Part shown: positions 12,204-23,244 of the stretch, piece by piece
Numbering within the stretch: the first letter of the stretch is position 1
How the letters are laid out: each line of letters begins with the position of its first letter
From: Branchiostoma floridae
Lineage: Eukaryota > Chordata > Leptocardii > Amphioxiformes > Branchiostomatidae
DNA: 64,000 nt
Assembly: GCF_000003815.2 (NCBI RefSeq)
Contig: NC_049995.1
Location: 18,553,319-18,617,318 of the forward strand
Direction of reading: 5' to 3'
Position numbers and translations under genes: made by a program
Notes under the pieces: model-generated
The model's input: only the letters and a program-made list of their open reading frames with translations
What the model was told of the DNA's origin: nothing
The model's database searches: none

Positions 12204-13144
12204 AGCTATGCTTTCTTTGCATGAAATGATCAAAGTTCTTTGTGGTCTTACTTATGATACTGAGTACCAACCATGATTTCGGTCCCTGTGTAACACCCGA
12301 CAAAAAGAAGTGGCCCAATGAAAAGCATTGATAGACATAAAATATCTCACAAGGACTTCTAGTGGTAAATGATGAAACTGAATGCTATTAAACTGAATGA
12401 ACTGAATTTTCTATAGAAATAAACAACGAGATTCTGGAATACCATCGCGGACTGGGCTTCAACTAAGGACCAACGACGTTCTTAAAAGAGGATATATATC
12501 AACTGCCTTATTTAATTCGTATGGGACCAAAGCTGCCTTGTCGTAACATTGTAGAACATCCTTGTGACGACAAATGTAACGAACAAATTGTCTGAATGTT
12601 GGTTCTGTTATAAACATAGTGCCGCCATTTAATCTCGAAGCAGATGTTGGAAAGAAATATTGGGGCCGCTAGTTTATGTCGAGATGCAACTTCACACCAG
12701 CGGATACTGCTAATACTACAGGGATTTTACAAATCACATATGTACGGCGACGCCCATTCAGTATTAATGGAAACGCTAGCTTATTGTATCCCGAACTGTT
12801 TTGGGTCAAACCTCGCTATGCAATCAGATACCAGCGGTCGGGACCAAAGTCCAACGGATACAGAGTTCGCTACAAACCTGCCACGTTCCCTCGTATTTCA
12901 GTCAACAGACTGGAGACGTTTATTCCTGTAGTACCAGCAGTATCCGCTAGGTGCGCAGCTGCACCTGCCATCCCGACATAACCCAGCGGCCGTGATCAAT
13001 TTCTAACGGGTAACGAGTTGGTTGCCACCTGCCACGTTTACTGGTATATCAGTCACCAGACCTGAGACAGCTGAGTTTGTCTTGAAGAACCATACTGACA
13101 CTGGTTACGTCTTAAGGAGTTTGTCTTACCGTCACGTCACACAG
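12204..13144 (+). promoter_or_regulatory. Gene 3 promoter and leader exon (class A)
   Basis: The spacer after gene 2 leads into a promoter block shared with genes 4-7. A TATA-like CTGGTATATC lies at 13041-13050 and the leader exon ends in CACACAG/GTAAGT (last base 13144). The sequence between, about 95 bp, is the probable leader exon. ORFs at 12644-12931 and 12676-12981 have no recognisable domain and are not conserved as frames in the paralogous promoters. Confidence 0.6.
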
Positions 13145-14441
13145 GTAAGTTTTTGAAGCTGCTTCACTACAGGTGAGAAACGTTTGACGTGGCACCTCAT
13201 CCAGGCGACCATTTTAGGTCAACGACCTGAGGCTACTTTTTTTAACCTAGAGACTTTCATAGCTCTTTATGTGGTGAAACGTTATCCTTAGGTAAAAGGA
13301 AGTCAGAAAAAGTTTAAGGAAGTTGTTCATGTATAATAGCCTGATGCTGAACCTGACAGAAAGTGACCACATAAATGTCCTCTAAGTTACTTTGAACGGT
13401 AAGGCGGGTAGGATAGGTTTAGATTAAATTTTATGATATTCACAGTCGCACTTCAGATATTTTTTTGTTGCTGTGAATAGGATAATGACCATGTAAGGGT
13501 CTCATGTTGGCAGGGTTTTATCCGTGTCCTGATCTCCGCCCCGCCCCTCGGCCCGTACTCGTGACGTGTTAATGATTGATGGACAGAACAAACTTTCAGG
13601 AGGGGTCTGAGTTGACGTCACGGGGTAGGCCAAGCAGAGATGTAAACAATTATAGCACGAGTACAAATTAGGCTTAGCGTGGATTCAATGGTGCTTACTC
13701 CAAATATGTTAATGCTGATACTTGAAAATGACTTGTTACTGGCTATAAGAATCTTATACCCCAACGTAGGTGAGATTAAAATGATCATATATTTGCAGAC
13801 ATAGATGGGTGGGCGTGTCAAACAGTTACATCACGGGTACAAATTAGGCTTAGCGAAGATTCAACGGTGCTTACTCCACAGATGTTGATTTTGGTACTCA
13901 AAGATGACTTGTTAACGATTAATTATTTTTAAATGAAGTTAAACTGAAACGTCGGTGAGATTATAAAAACGCCATATATGCCTTATATGTTTGCAGAAAT
14001 AGTTTGGTGGGCGTGTAAGACCGTAGTTTTGCTAATATGCTATTTGTGGCGACGGCTTATCAGTGTCCTAATCTATATCCCCTCCCCTCGGCACGTCCGC
14101 GTGACGCGTTAATGATTGTTGGACAGAACAAACTCCGCCATAAGCTGAGGTCAGGGTGTGGGCAAGGTACTCAGAGATTCACAAATAACTACAGTACAAG
14201 TTCCAACTGGCTGGGCTGGGTGTGGGCTGAATGTTGCTTAGTCAACATTGCTTTAACAGTAAGTTGCAGTAGGAAACTTATGAGTTTGCTCACGATGTGA
14301 ACTGACCGCGCGTGCGCTAAGGTCAAAGGTCAAAGCTAATGAAAATATGAACTTTTATGCGTAGCTTACAATGCATCCCTCGGTTATGACGGTAAATGGA
14401 GGTCCCGTGTCTGCGGAGATCTACACACAACGCATGCTTAA

Positions 14442-15227
14442 CCCTATTCAGACCGGGTTTTTTTGGTCATCCCTGGACGGGGGGGTGGGGGGTGGGGGGG
14501 GTGAGACCTCCTGAGACATGATATCGACATAATATCTGACGAGTGTTTGACGATTGACGTTACGTTGACGTAAGATTACGTAATTATGACGTCATGAATT
14601 TATTATATTGGCCGGACACATGAAAAAAGGGTATTCTCAGAAAACTTCAAGTTATACTACAAAAATTGTAACAATAAATGCAGATAACAGAATAATAATG
14701 TTTATTACGACTTGTATTGCCAATAGCAACATCGATGACGTCATAATGACGTCATAAAATGACGTCATGCACATCTAAGATACGAGTTAGGCTCCGCCAT
14801 ATTATATCCACCACCTTGAATTTTGAAAAGTACTTTTTTGCAACAAATAATCACAAAGGGCAATGGAAATAGACTAAATTCATTCATTTAGATGGTTTTT
14901 GATGAAAAAATACCAGGTAGTTACAAATTTTAAGGGATAATCAGCTTGTTATTCTTGATCTGGCCATACGGTCCGCCATCTTGGATTTTGGGCTGATGAC
15001 GTCATCAAATTAGCATAATTTATGCATATATAATTATGAAAGATGTGCTAAATAATATAAGATTTTATTTATGTAACAAGATAGCAGTAATATAGCAAAT
15101 AAATGTGAAAAATATATTGTTAGAACCAAAAATAGTGATTTTTGGTAAAACTGCCTGTCAGCAAACGGTTGCCATGGCAACACGAAAAATGCAAAAGCCC
15201 CCCCCCCCCCCCCCCGTCTGAATAGGG
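14442..15227. mobile_element. Non-autonomous piggyBac-type DNA transposon (MITE), 786 bp
   Basis: The element is bounded by TTAA target duplications (14438-14441 and 15228-15231). Terminal inverted repeats begin CCCTATTCAGAC on the left and end GTCTGAATAGGG on the right. TTAA duplication with CCC...GGG termini is diagnostic of piggyBac-type transposition. The inner ends are homopolymeric: a G-rich run near 14478-14503 and a C run at 15198-15215. There is no transposase ORF. It carries five TGACGTCA palindromes (14587, 14736, 14747, 14760, 14997) and one GTTGCCATGGCAAC (15168-15181). Confidence 0.88.
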
Positions 15228-15624
15228 TTAAGAACCCACCGTACCTTTCGTACAAGAGTAGGGGTATGCCCCGGTGTGCTATGGTGCAAATTCTTCTGTC
15301 TCGGGTTGGTGATTCACTTCAAATCATCCGGATGGAGTCCTGGCGAACCTCCGTCTCCAATTAGGAATACGGTGAATTACACCATTCATCGGGACGGGAG
15401 ACCTGGCGCATCCCTGTCTCATAATTAGTTAGCGAAAGGGTGTGTCACCCAGTAGGGGCGATATAACCACTATTTAAGTAGGCACGTCGACCGATAATGG
15501 TGATGGCAATGCATCACACAGCGAATGCGCATCCTGGCATGTGAACTACCTTATTCTTAGCCCTGACGCCTTGCGTGAGCCGTTCTAAAGTTCATCAGTA
15601 TCACACAGTATTACCTTACTTACT

Positions 15625-15859
15625 AAATAAATAAATAAATAAAATAGATAAATACACAGGTCTTACTGGCAAGCGTGCAGATGTTGACACACTGGCAGCA
15701 CCGAATCCGTAGGTGTTTTTGGCACACTTTTTGACAGATTAGCCGTGAGGCTCGGTGGGCGTCACTCCACCGTCATGGGGGCAGGGGCATGGCGAGTATC
15801 GAACTCAGGACCTACTGATTCTGATTCCAACGCTCTAGCCGTTGCGCCACACAGACACC
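15625..15859 (-). mobile_element. tRNA-derived SINE, minus strand, 235 bp
   Basis: Perfect 11-bp target-site duplications CCTTACTTACT flank it (15614-15624 and 15860-15870). Read on the minus strand, it starts with a tRNA-like head with an A box (TGGCGCAACGG) and a B box (GAGTTCGATAC), the two RNA polymerase III promoter elements. It ends in a (TTTA)n-type tail at 15625-15655 on the plus strand. Such elements are mobilised by LINE machinery. I cannot name the family. Confidence 0.88.
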
Positions 15860-15934
15860 CCTTACTTACTTAGACGTACGATATATATGTGCAGAATTGG
15901 TTCAGTTCAGTGACGTTTCATCGTCTGTTTCAGG

Positions 15935-18739
15935 ATGGCAGGTCCGGTACGAGAAAGAGTCACAGATGCCGACAGGCGCCATTTTGATTTTGTGCAAACC
16001 TTGCTCCGTATTTCCGATGAGCTGACAGAAGAGGAAACAGCAAACGTGAAGTTGTTTTGTCTGCATCTGATTCCTGAAGGCCAGTCGGAACAACTGAAGC
16101 GGGCAGTGGACGTTTTCCAAAAGCTGATTAAACTGGACAAAATCGACCAAGAGAATCTTGACTTTCTCAAAGAGCTGTTGGAAAGAATCGGCCGACAGGA
16201 CCTAATTCGGGACGTTCTGCAGCAGTTCCAGCCGCCTGACCGAGAGATTCCGGAGAATCCCGAACTGCAGCCGGGATCGAGTCAGCAGGGCCAGGGAGCA
16301 ATTGCAGAAGGTAAGTAACAACTAACATGCAAGAAAAGTTTGTATAAGCCTCAAATAAAAAATCCATTATCTGGCCGGCAGCCTTACCTCGTTATTTCTA
16401 TGGCATTTGCTCTCAATCCAACTAGTAAAAGAACTCATAAGAAACAATATTTCGGACATGTTTTCAATTAACATAAACACTTGATATTCCAGGACATGCA
16501 ACCTCTAACACCTACGTTGTCGTGAACGGCCAAGTGCGCATGATCCAGGAAACTCTAGATCGCCTTAGAAACCACATAGCAACGTTATCTGGCAGCAGAA
16601 GGTCACAGGTCAAGTTCAGAGGTTACAAGAAGCACAAGAGCATCCTGGTGCACTTCTCCATACCGCAGGAGAACACGGCGGTGCTGAGGCACATGGCGGA
16701 TCACTCCGACCCGAGACTTGTCTACATGGGCGTCAAGTCACTGCAGATCGATGCTGAAGTTCCCATCAAAGTCAAGCAGGGGGCGCCTGTGTACGGTGAG
16801 TTGACTTTGTATTTGTCTTCAATTGTATTTAACATAGACTTAGTCGGTACTTCTCCACTGGTCTGAATTCAGGCACATTCCGTTGGTATTCCAGTTTAGA
16901 CATTGAGTGGTTTTATTTTGGCAATATTTGCGTTTTTCTTCCAAGTTACAAAAATATTTTTGGAAAAAGAAAATGGTTGTCGACGCTTTTACAACATGTC
17001 TAATAGATGTCTAATAGATTGTCCCTAGCTGTCATTTTTTATACAGATAATGCTTTATGTACATGAAATGCAATTTCCATACATCAGAACCATCTAGACC
17101 ATTTACCTGTTGATTTGTGAAGTTAGTTTCACTAAATTTCAGATGTCAAGAGACAACATCCTGTTGATGACATCGAGGTGGGATGCAGTACCCGGACCAG
17201 ACACCAGAGGGCGCCCCAGGGCTGGACCCGTCTGTCTGCCCTGAACCTGTTCTCGGACGCCCTGCCGCTCCATCTGCAGGCAGCCGCGAGTCTGGAGTAC
17301 CAGGGCTTCTCCTACAGCCTGGTCCGGGCTCTGGTGCAGAAGGACCGGCTCAGAGAACACCAGATGAGGCAGGCCATCCAGAACCTCAGGAACGCAGAGG
17401 TGGATTCCAACAAGCTCCTTCAGAAGGCAGAGATGGATTCCAACACGATCATGACTTTGAGTTCCAAGCTCAACATCACAGAGAACAGGCTGAAGGAGGC
17501 TCTTGAGACGATCGCAGTTCTTGAAGAAAAGCTGCAGCAGGCTCAAGAATACGCAGAGAAAGCGGCTAAGCAGGTGGCTTCCCAATTGACGGAGTACAGG
17601 GGAGAGAAGCCACCTGGAGGCTGGCCACAGGAGTACATGGGAGAGAAGCCGCCTGGAGGCTGGTCAGCACTGGTCGAGAAGGCTGATGCAGTTACACAAA
17701 CACACATAGCCGATACTGTTGGTACTACAGGGAGACCTGAGGATCTGGGTGACAAGCTTGGAGAAGATCCGACTGTAAAGCAAGAAGAAAAGAGAACTGC
17801 AAGGCAAGACTCTGACACTGACAATGGGGTCGATGAAAGAGATGATATTTTTAGCACAAAACCAATTGAGGAAGAACAACACATAGCGGTAATAGAAGGA
17901 GCGCCAATTGGCTCTACTGGGGACATAAAACAGGGTGTGGTCTCTTTTGGTGGGGAAGGATCAGTACCTGGAAAGTTTTCTTACCCACGTGGCGTTGTGG
18001 TGTCGCCTAGCAACGAGATATTTGTGGCAGAAAAAGACAACAAGCGAGTCCAAGCCAACAGCACAGAGGGAGTTTACCTGCGCCACTTTCCAACAGTTGT
18101 ACCGGGTACAGGGGATAAGGTCATGGAGCCGCATGATGTCTGTATGGACGGTAACGGCACGCTGTGGGTAGTGGGGGGAGGAAAGATAGCTGACCATGTT
18201 GTACAGTACAGCACGGGCGGGACCGCCATGGCGGGGATTGAACTTAAGAAGGGCTCTTATGACCGGGGTATTGCGGTGAACATGCGCACTAACCACATCC
18301 TGGTAACTGATTGTGACCAAGGTGAATTTCATGTGTTCCGTCCGGACGGCTCCCTGGTGCGGACAGTCCGGCATCCACAGGCTGGTCTGAAACGCCCGGG
18401 GTATGTCACTGTGGACGGGGAAGGGAACATTCTTGTGTCGGACTGGGGCAGGAAATCTGTGAGCCTGTATGACGAGTCCGGAAAGTTCCTGTTCTGGTTT
18501 GGAGGTGAGGGAGGTGGTGAAGGTCAGTTTATCCCTGTGGCATCTGTACAGACAGGGCAGGTAACGTCCTCGTGGCGAACCCTGGGAACAGGAGGGTTCA
18601 TATTTTCACACGTCACGGCGAGTTTGTCCGGACCGTCCATACTAGGTCTAAACCGGAAGGCCTGGCTGTGGGACCGGAAGGGCAGCTGGTTGTCACCGAT
18701 CGGTGGAACGACACTGTGATTATATTTCCTAACTACTGA
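15935..18739 (+). CDS. Gene 3: DED / conserved alpha-beta domain / coiled coil / NHL protein, frameshift in last blades
   Basis: Exons are 15935-16310, 16493-16795 and 17143-18739. The DED (about 16-98, RQDL) has a single PENPELQ after it; there is no DD exon. The last exon has two 11-residue coiled-coil repeats, two 13-residue Gly/Pro repeats and an NHL propeller from about 17937. Relative to the paralogues, 4 nt are missing just after the GEGQ codons near 18524-18530. The open frame then continues in a different reading frame to a stop at 18717-18719 (751 aa), replacing the last one to two blades with unrelated residues. The ancestral stop would be 18737-18739. The shifted tail lacks NHL features, so an intact six-bladed ring is not expected unless the deletion is an assembly error. 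Confidence 0.82.
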
Positions 18740-19607
18740 ACGGAAAACATCTTCGATAAGTATCTAATTTTGTTCCATCACAAACAGATTGGACGTACCA
18801 AATAGCCACCAGTTCTCCGGTGTACCACATGATGACGGAGGGCGGTACCGACTTTCAACGACCTTTGACCCATCGCTCAGGCAATATACTTTTGGAAAAT
18901 CACGTGTTCTCAGAAATTAAGTCCTACTTCTATCTGTTCCCATCTGTTTCGTCAGTCATCCTGAAGAAGACTTGAGGATTCGGTGATTCCCGAAAGCTCA
19001 CTTTGTTATCCATCTTCATATTGCTTCATTCAAGTACATAGATCTATGCTTAAAGTACACTTTATGTGAAAGTCGAATCTTTTTAATAGCAAACGTGTCT
19101 AAAAACCATGGTAACTTTTGGGGTATGTCTGATTTGACAGATCAAAGCTTTATTAATTAATTGATTATTGCTTCGTAAATAGCTTTGCAGACTCAAATGT
19201 CTTGCACGGCCATGGATTCCCTTTTAAACATGGTACATTGGTATGAACCAAGCGGCAACACTGTGATATAAAAAAAGTCATCTTGTATATATTCTAATTT
19301 TGCGAAGACGGAATGAAGTTGAGAAGAATGACAGACTCGTCACAAACTCGAGGGTACCCTTCAGTTTGACCGATGATAACGACTCTCCAACCAGCAGTGT
19401 ACCGATGATGGTTTAACGATGTGTGATTTTTTTTACCTGTAACATCACAATTTATCATCGGGTAAACAATTAGATACAATATAAAGGTGTCTGCACAATG
19501 TCTAAAGGTCACACATTAACACGTCTTTGGTATCAGCGGTTGAATTTCTTGGGATTTGAATTGAATTGGATACTTTACGATGCTGTATTCAGTTTTGCAC
19601 CAATAAA
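18740..19607 (+). terminator. Gene 3 3' UTR and poly(A) signal
   Basis: The conserved 3' flank ends in AATAAA (19602-19607). It is shorter than in gene 5 or 8 and lacks the TGACGTCA seen in genes 1, 2, 5 and 7 (the site reads differently near 19360). Confidence 0.62.
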
Positions 19608-20579
19608 AGCTATACTTTTGTTTGCATAAAATGATTATAGTCCTTTGTAGTCTTACTTATGATACTGAGTACCAACCATAATTTCAGTCCCTGTGTAACA
19701 CCCGGCAAAAAGACGCGACCAAATGTAAAGCATTGATAGACATAGAATATCTCACAAGGACGTCTAGCGGTACATGATGAAACTGAATGCTATTAAACTG
19801 AATGAACTGAATGTTCTATAGAAATAAACAACGAGATTCTGCAATACCATCGCGGACTGGGCATCAAATAAGGACCAAAGAGGTTCTTCAAAGAAGGTAT
19901 ATATCAACTGTCTTATCTAATTCGTGTGGGAACAAATCGGCCTTGTCGTAACATTGTAGAACATCCTTGTGACGACAAAGTTTAAAGAACAAGTTGTCTG
20001 AATGTTGGTTCTTGTTATAAATATAGTGCCGCCATTTAATCTCCAAGCAGATGTTGGAAAGAAGCATTTGGGCCCCTAGTATATGTCGAGATGCAACTGA
20101 GTTGTACTACAGGGATTAGCTTTTCAATAGAATATAATTCACCTGTTTTACAAACCACATAAGTACGGCGACGCCCATTCAGTATGGAAACGCTAGCTTA
20201 CTGTATCCCGAACTGTTTTCGTCACGAGCGGGTCAAACCTCCCTTTATAATCAGACTCCAGCGGTCGGGACCAAAGTCCAACGGATACAGAGTTCGCTAC
20301 AAACCTGCCGCGTTCTCTCGTATTTCAGTCAGCAGGCCGGAGACGCTTATTCTTGTAGTACCGGCAGTATCCGCTAGGTGCGTATCTGCAGCTGCCATCA
20401 CGACATTACCCCGTGACCGATCAAAGTCTAACGGGTACCGAGTGTGTTATTCAACTGCCACATTTACTGGTATATTAGTCCCCAGACAGGAGACATCTGA
20501 GGGCCGGGAGTTTGTCTTGAAGACTCAGACTGACACTGGTTACGCCTTATGGAGTTTGTCTTACCGTCACGTCACACAG
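19608..20579 (+). promoter_or_regulatory. Gene 4 promoter and leader exon (class A)
   Basis: A TATA-like CTGGTATATTAG lies near 20467-20478 and the leader exon donor is CACACAG/GTGAGT (last exon base 20579). The upstream 300 bp are shared with genes 3 and 6. The ORF at 20184-20591 runs through the promoter and leader and has no domain support. Confidence 0.6.
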
Positions 20580-20754
20580 GTGAGTTTTTGAACCTGCTTC
20601 ACTACAGGTGAGAAACGTTCGACGTGGCGATTCAGCCAGGCGGCCATTTTAGGTCAACGACCTGAGAATACTTTTCTTTCACCTTGAGACCTCCATTGCT
20701 CTTTGTGTGGCGAAACCTTGGATAAAAGGAGAGCAGAGAAACTTTCATGAATTA

Positions 20755-22477
20755 TTCAAATACAATTCAATCTCTACAACTGGATAAAAACGGATATTTA
20801 CTTCCGGACGTTTCGAGTGACATCCATCACTCTTCTTCAGCAAAAGCAGAATGAACTAGTCAGAACAATTCAATACCAGTACAGCTAACTAGAAAAACTG
20901 GTTTAACCACTAAATCGTTAGGATCATATGCAAAAGGTTACACAAATGCAAATCATGTTAGCATAGTTCCTATGGTCAGACAATACCATAGGAAAAAACT
21001 ATTGTCCTTTGTTGTGCAAGGCGGGGTCCCATGTACTGGAAAGTTCTACGCGCAGTCCTCCCTTCCGGTTCAAGGTGGGGTTGTAGATCCGCTCGTAGAT
21101 GGCCTCCTTGACACCCCGTTCATACCACCGTGGTTCGCGGTCAAGAATGTCTGTAGTATCCAGTCTGAAGGAATGTCCTTGGTGTAGCTGAGTGTGGTGG
21201 TAGATGGCAGAAGAGTATCCACTTGCTGTAGCCCTGCAGTGTTGTTTGTACCTAGCCTTCAGTGGTTGACTGGTTTCTCCAATGTAGGTGTCGTTGCACT
21301 GTGGACCTTCACGCTTAAGTCTGTAGATGACGTCAGATTTGGTGCCTTTCTGTACACGGTCCTTTGGATGGACCAACTTCTGTCTGAGGGTGGAGTGGGG
21401 TTTGAAGTTGGTAGCAATGTTGAAGTTCTGTAGGATTCGCCGGAGTTTCTCTGATACTCCATGGATGTACGGTATTGTGGCATTCACTGTCTTCTTCTTC
21501 TTGTCCAGTGGCTTACTGTTGGAAGGTTTCTTTGACTCATGAGATGGTTTCAGGGCTTTGTTGAAAGACCATTGTCTGTAGCCACACTTGTTCAGGGCAT
21601 CCTTAAGGTGTCGGTGCTCGTTGGATTTGGCTTCCTCTGAAGTGATGATGGTGTCCGCTCTGTGAAACAGGGTTTTTATCACACCCAGTTTCTGCTCTAA
21701 GGGATGATGGGATTGGAAGGCCAGGTATTGGTCGGTGTGGGTTGGTTTCCTGTACACATCTACATTGATAAGTCCGTCTTCCTCTACAATGACTTTGGAG
21801 TCCAGGAATGGTAGTGTGTTGTTCTGGCTCATCTCCTGTGTGAACTTGATGTTGTCGTCTATTTGGTTGATATGTTGGAAGAACTTGTCTGCATTCGTCT
21901 TCTTCAATCTAGAAAAAGTGTCGTCCACATACCGGAACCAGTTGGCAGGCGGAGTGTCAGGGAACGTGCTCAGGGCTTCTGTCTCAAATCTCTCCATGTA
22001 CAAGTTGACAACTATAGGGGACACTGGAGAACCCATAGCGCATCCATGTAACTGTTGGTAGTACTGTCCGTTGTAGACGAAGTATGTGCATCCCAGGCAG
22101 AGCTCTAAGAGATCACAGATTTGTTTGGAGGATAAGCTGGTTCTCTCTCCCAGGGTTGTGTCGGGTTCGAGGAAATCCCTTACAACCGCAACTGCTCTCT
22201 TTGGTGGTATGGAGGTGAAGAGGGAACACACGTCGTAGGAGGTGATTATCTCGTCTTCCTCAACCCGGATGTCCTTTATCTTGTTAACAAAGTCTGCACT
22301 GTTCTTGATGTGATGTTCAGATTTGCCCACTAACGGTCCTATGATATCAGCGAGAAATCTGGACAGTTCATACGTCACGGACCCTACGCTAGATACAATT
22401 GGACGCAGTGGTACCTCCTTCTTGTGGATCTTGGGAAGTCCATAGAAGGCTGGCGACTGTTCTCCGGTTGGATAGAT
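20755..22477 (-). mobile_element. 5'-truncated Penelope-like retroelement (PLE)
   Basis: The insertion is flanked by the 13-bp direct repeat CTTTCATGAATTA (20742-20754 and 22478-22490), a target-site duplication. The minus strand encodes reverse transcriptase followed by a GIY-YIG endonuclease, the combination that defines Penelope-like elements. It lacks the N-terminal part of the ORF, as expected for 5' truncation. The 3' terminal region (20755-20860) holds a hammerhead-like motif. It sits in antisense orientation inside the gene 4 leader intron. Confidence 0.92.
20999..22477 (-). CDS. Penelope-like reverse transcriptase / GIY-YIG endonuclease (N-terminally truncated)
   Basis: About 492 codons are open, with no native start. 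At the truncated end is the GLPKIHK...PLRPIVS segment typical of PLE reverse transcriptases. Then come the first catalytic aspartate region (SYDVCSLFTSIPP), the GCAMGSPVSP motif and the YVDD catalytic box (about 21922-21933). The C-terminal part has CNDTYIGETSQPL followed by R and H residues, the GIY-YIG nuclease core (about 21000-21320). RT copies the element RNA primed at a nick made by the nuclease. The frame is intact, so this copy is fairly young, but it cannot be autonomous because the 5' part is missing. Confidence 0.92.
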   Translation of the reverse strand: MYPTGEQSPAFYGLPKIHKKEVPLRPIVSSVGSVTYELSRFLADIIGPLVGKSEHHIKNSADFVNKIKDIRVEEDEIITSYDVCSLFTSIPPKRAVAVVRDFLEPDTTLGERTSLSSKQICDLLELCLGCTYFVYNGQYYQQLHGCAMGSPVSPIVVNLYMERFETEALSTFPDTPPANWFRYVDDTFSRLKKTNADKFFQHINQIDDNIKFTQEMSQNNTLPFLDSKVIVEEDGLINVDVYRKPTHTDQYLAFQSHHPLEQKLGVIKTLFHRADTIITSEEAKSNEHRHLKDALNKCGYRQWSFNKALKPSHESKKPSNSKPLDKKKKTVNATIPYIHGVSEKLRRILQNFNIATNFKPHSTLRQKLVHPKDRVQKGTKSDVIYRLKREGPQCNDTYIGETSQPLKARYKQHCRATASGYSSAIYHHTQLHQGHSFRLDTTDILDREPRWYERGVKEAIYERIYNPTLNRKGGLRVELSSTWDPALHNKGQ

Positions 22478-23244
22478 CTTTCATGAATTAGTTTATTTAT
22501 ATAGCCTGGTGGTGAAACTGACAGAAAGTTACCATATAAATGTCTTCTAAGTTACTTTGAATGCGTATGTGGGACTATGGTTTATGGTATTAACAGTTGC
22601 ACTTTAGATGTCTTATATTACTGTGAATAGAATAATGATCATGTAACTATCTTTATGTCGCAAGGACCTATCATTGTCCTGATCTCCACCCCGCTCCTCG
22701 GCACGTCCGCGTGACGTGTTAATGATTGATGGACAGAACAAACTCTCCGGAGTGGTCTGAGCTGACGTCACGGGGAGGTCAAAGTACTCGGAGATTCACA
22801 AACAACTACTGTACAAGTTCCAACTGGGCTCAGTGTGGATTGAATGCTGCTCAGTCCCCAAATATTAATGTTGTTACATTTATTTAATACGACTAAAGTG
22901 AAAATTCCCTTGTTCATATATCCAGAAGGAACACAATAAGCTGGTAACAGGTTTGAACTGCGCATGCGCATGCCATGTGTCCATGGCGATGGCCTCTGAC
23001 TTGTAGTAAGGATTTCTTGTGTAGACACATGCCGAGGCGTATTTTCTTGATACATGGAAAAATGTTTAGGGGCCATTCAACTTTGATTATTGCTCACAAT
23101 ACATCTCACTGTGAATACACATTTTGAAATGCAGACAATTCTAGGTATTTAACCTACCGCGTAGAACGGTATAAAGCTTAGGTGCTAATAGGCGCACAAT
23201 GTGTGCAGAATAGGTTCAGTGGCATTTTATCGTCTGTTTTCAGG

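Larger units (their letters stand above)
13145..15934 (+). other. Gene 3 leader intron, enlarged by transposon insertions
   Basis: Two copies of the GC-box/CRE repeat lie at about 13524-13625 (TGACGTCA at 13613-13620) and 14063-14180 (CRE mutated). Next comes a piggyBac-type MITE, an unassigned 380-bp stretch (15232-15613) with two related GGAGACNTGGCG-like motifs, and a SINE. The acceptor TTTCAG lies at 15928-15933, one base before the gene 3 ATG. Confidence 0.6.
20580..23244 (+). other. Gene 4 leader intron hosting a Penelope-like insertion
   Basis: From the donor at 20580 to the acceptor one base before the ATG. It contains the TTTTAGGTCAA block near 20645, the retroelement at 20755-22477, and one GC-box/CRE repeat at about 22676-22780 with TGACGTCA at 22763-22770. 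Confidence 0.65.

Noticed and set aside
12644-12981. Small ORFs in promoter regions (also 20184-20591, 4656-5000, 47462-47930)
   Set aside because: They lie upstream of or across the leader donor, lack domains, and are not maintained as equal frames in paralogous promoters.
15780-15859. A functional tRNA gene on the minus strand
   Set aside because: A and B boxes are present but the sequence continues into a SINE body with an A/T tail and target duplications; no full cloverleaf is supported.
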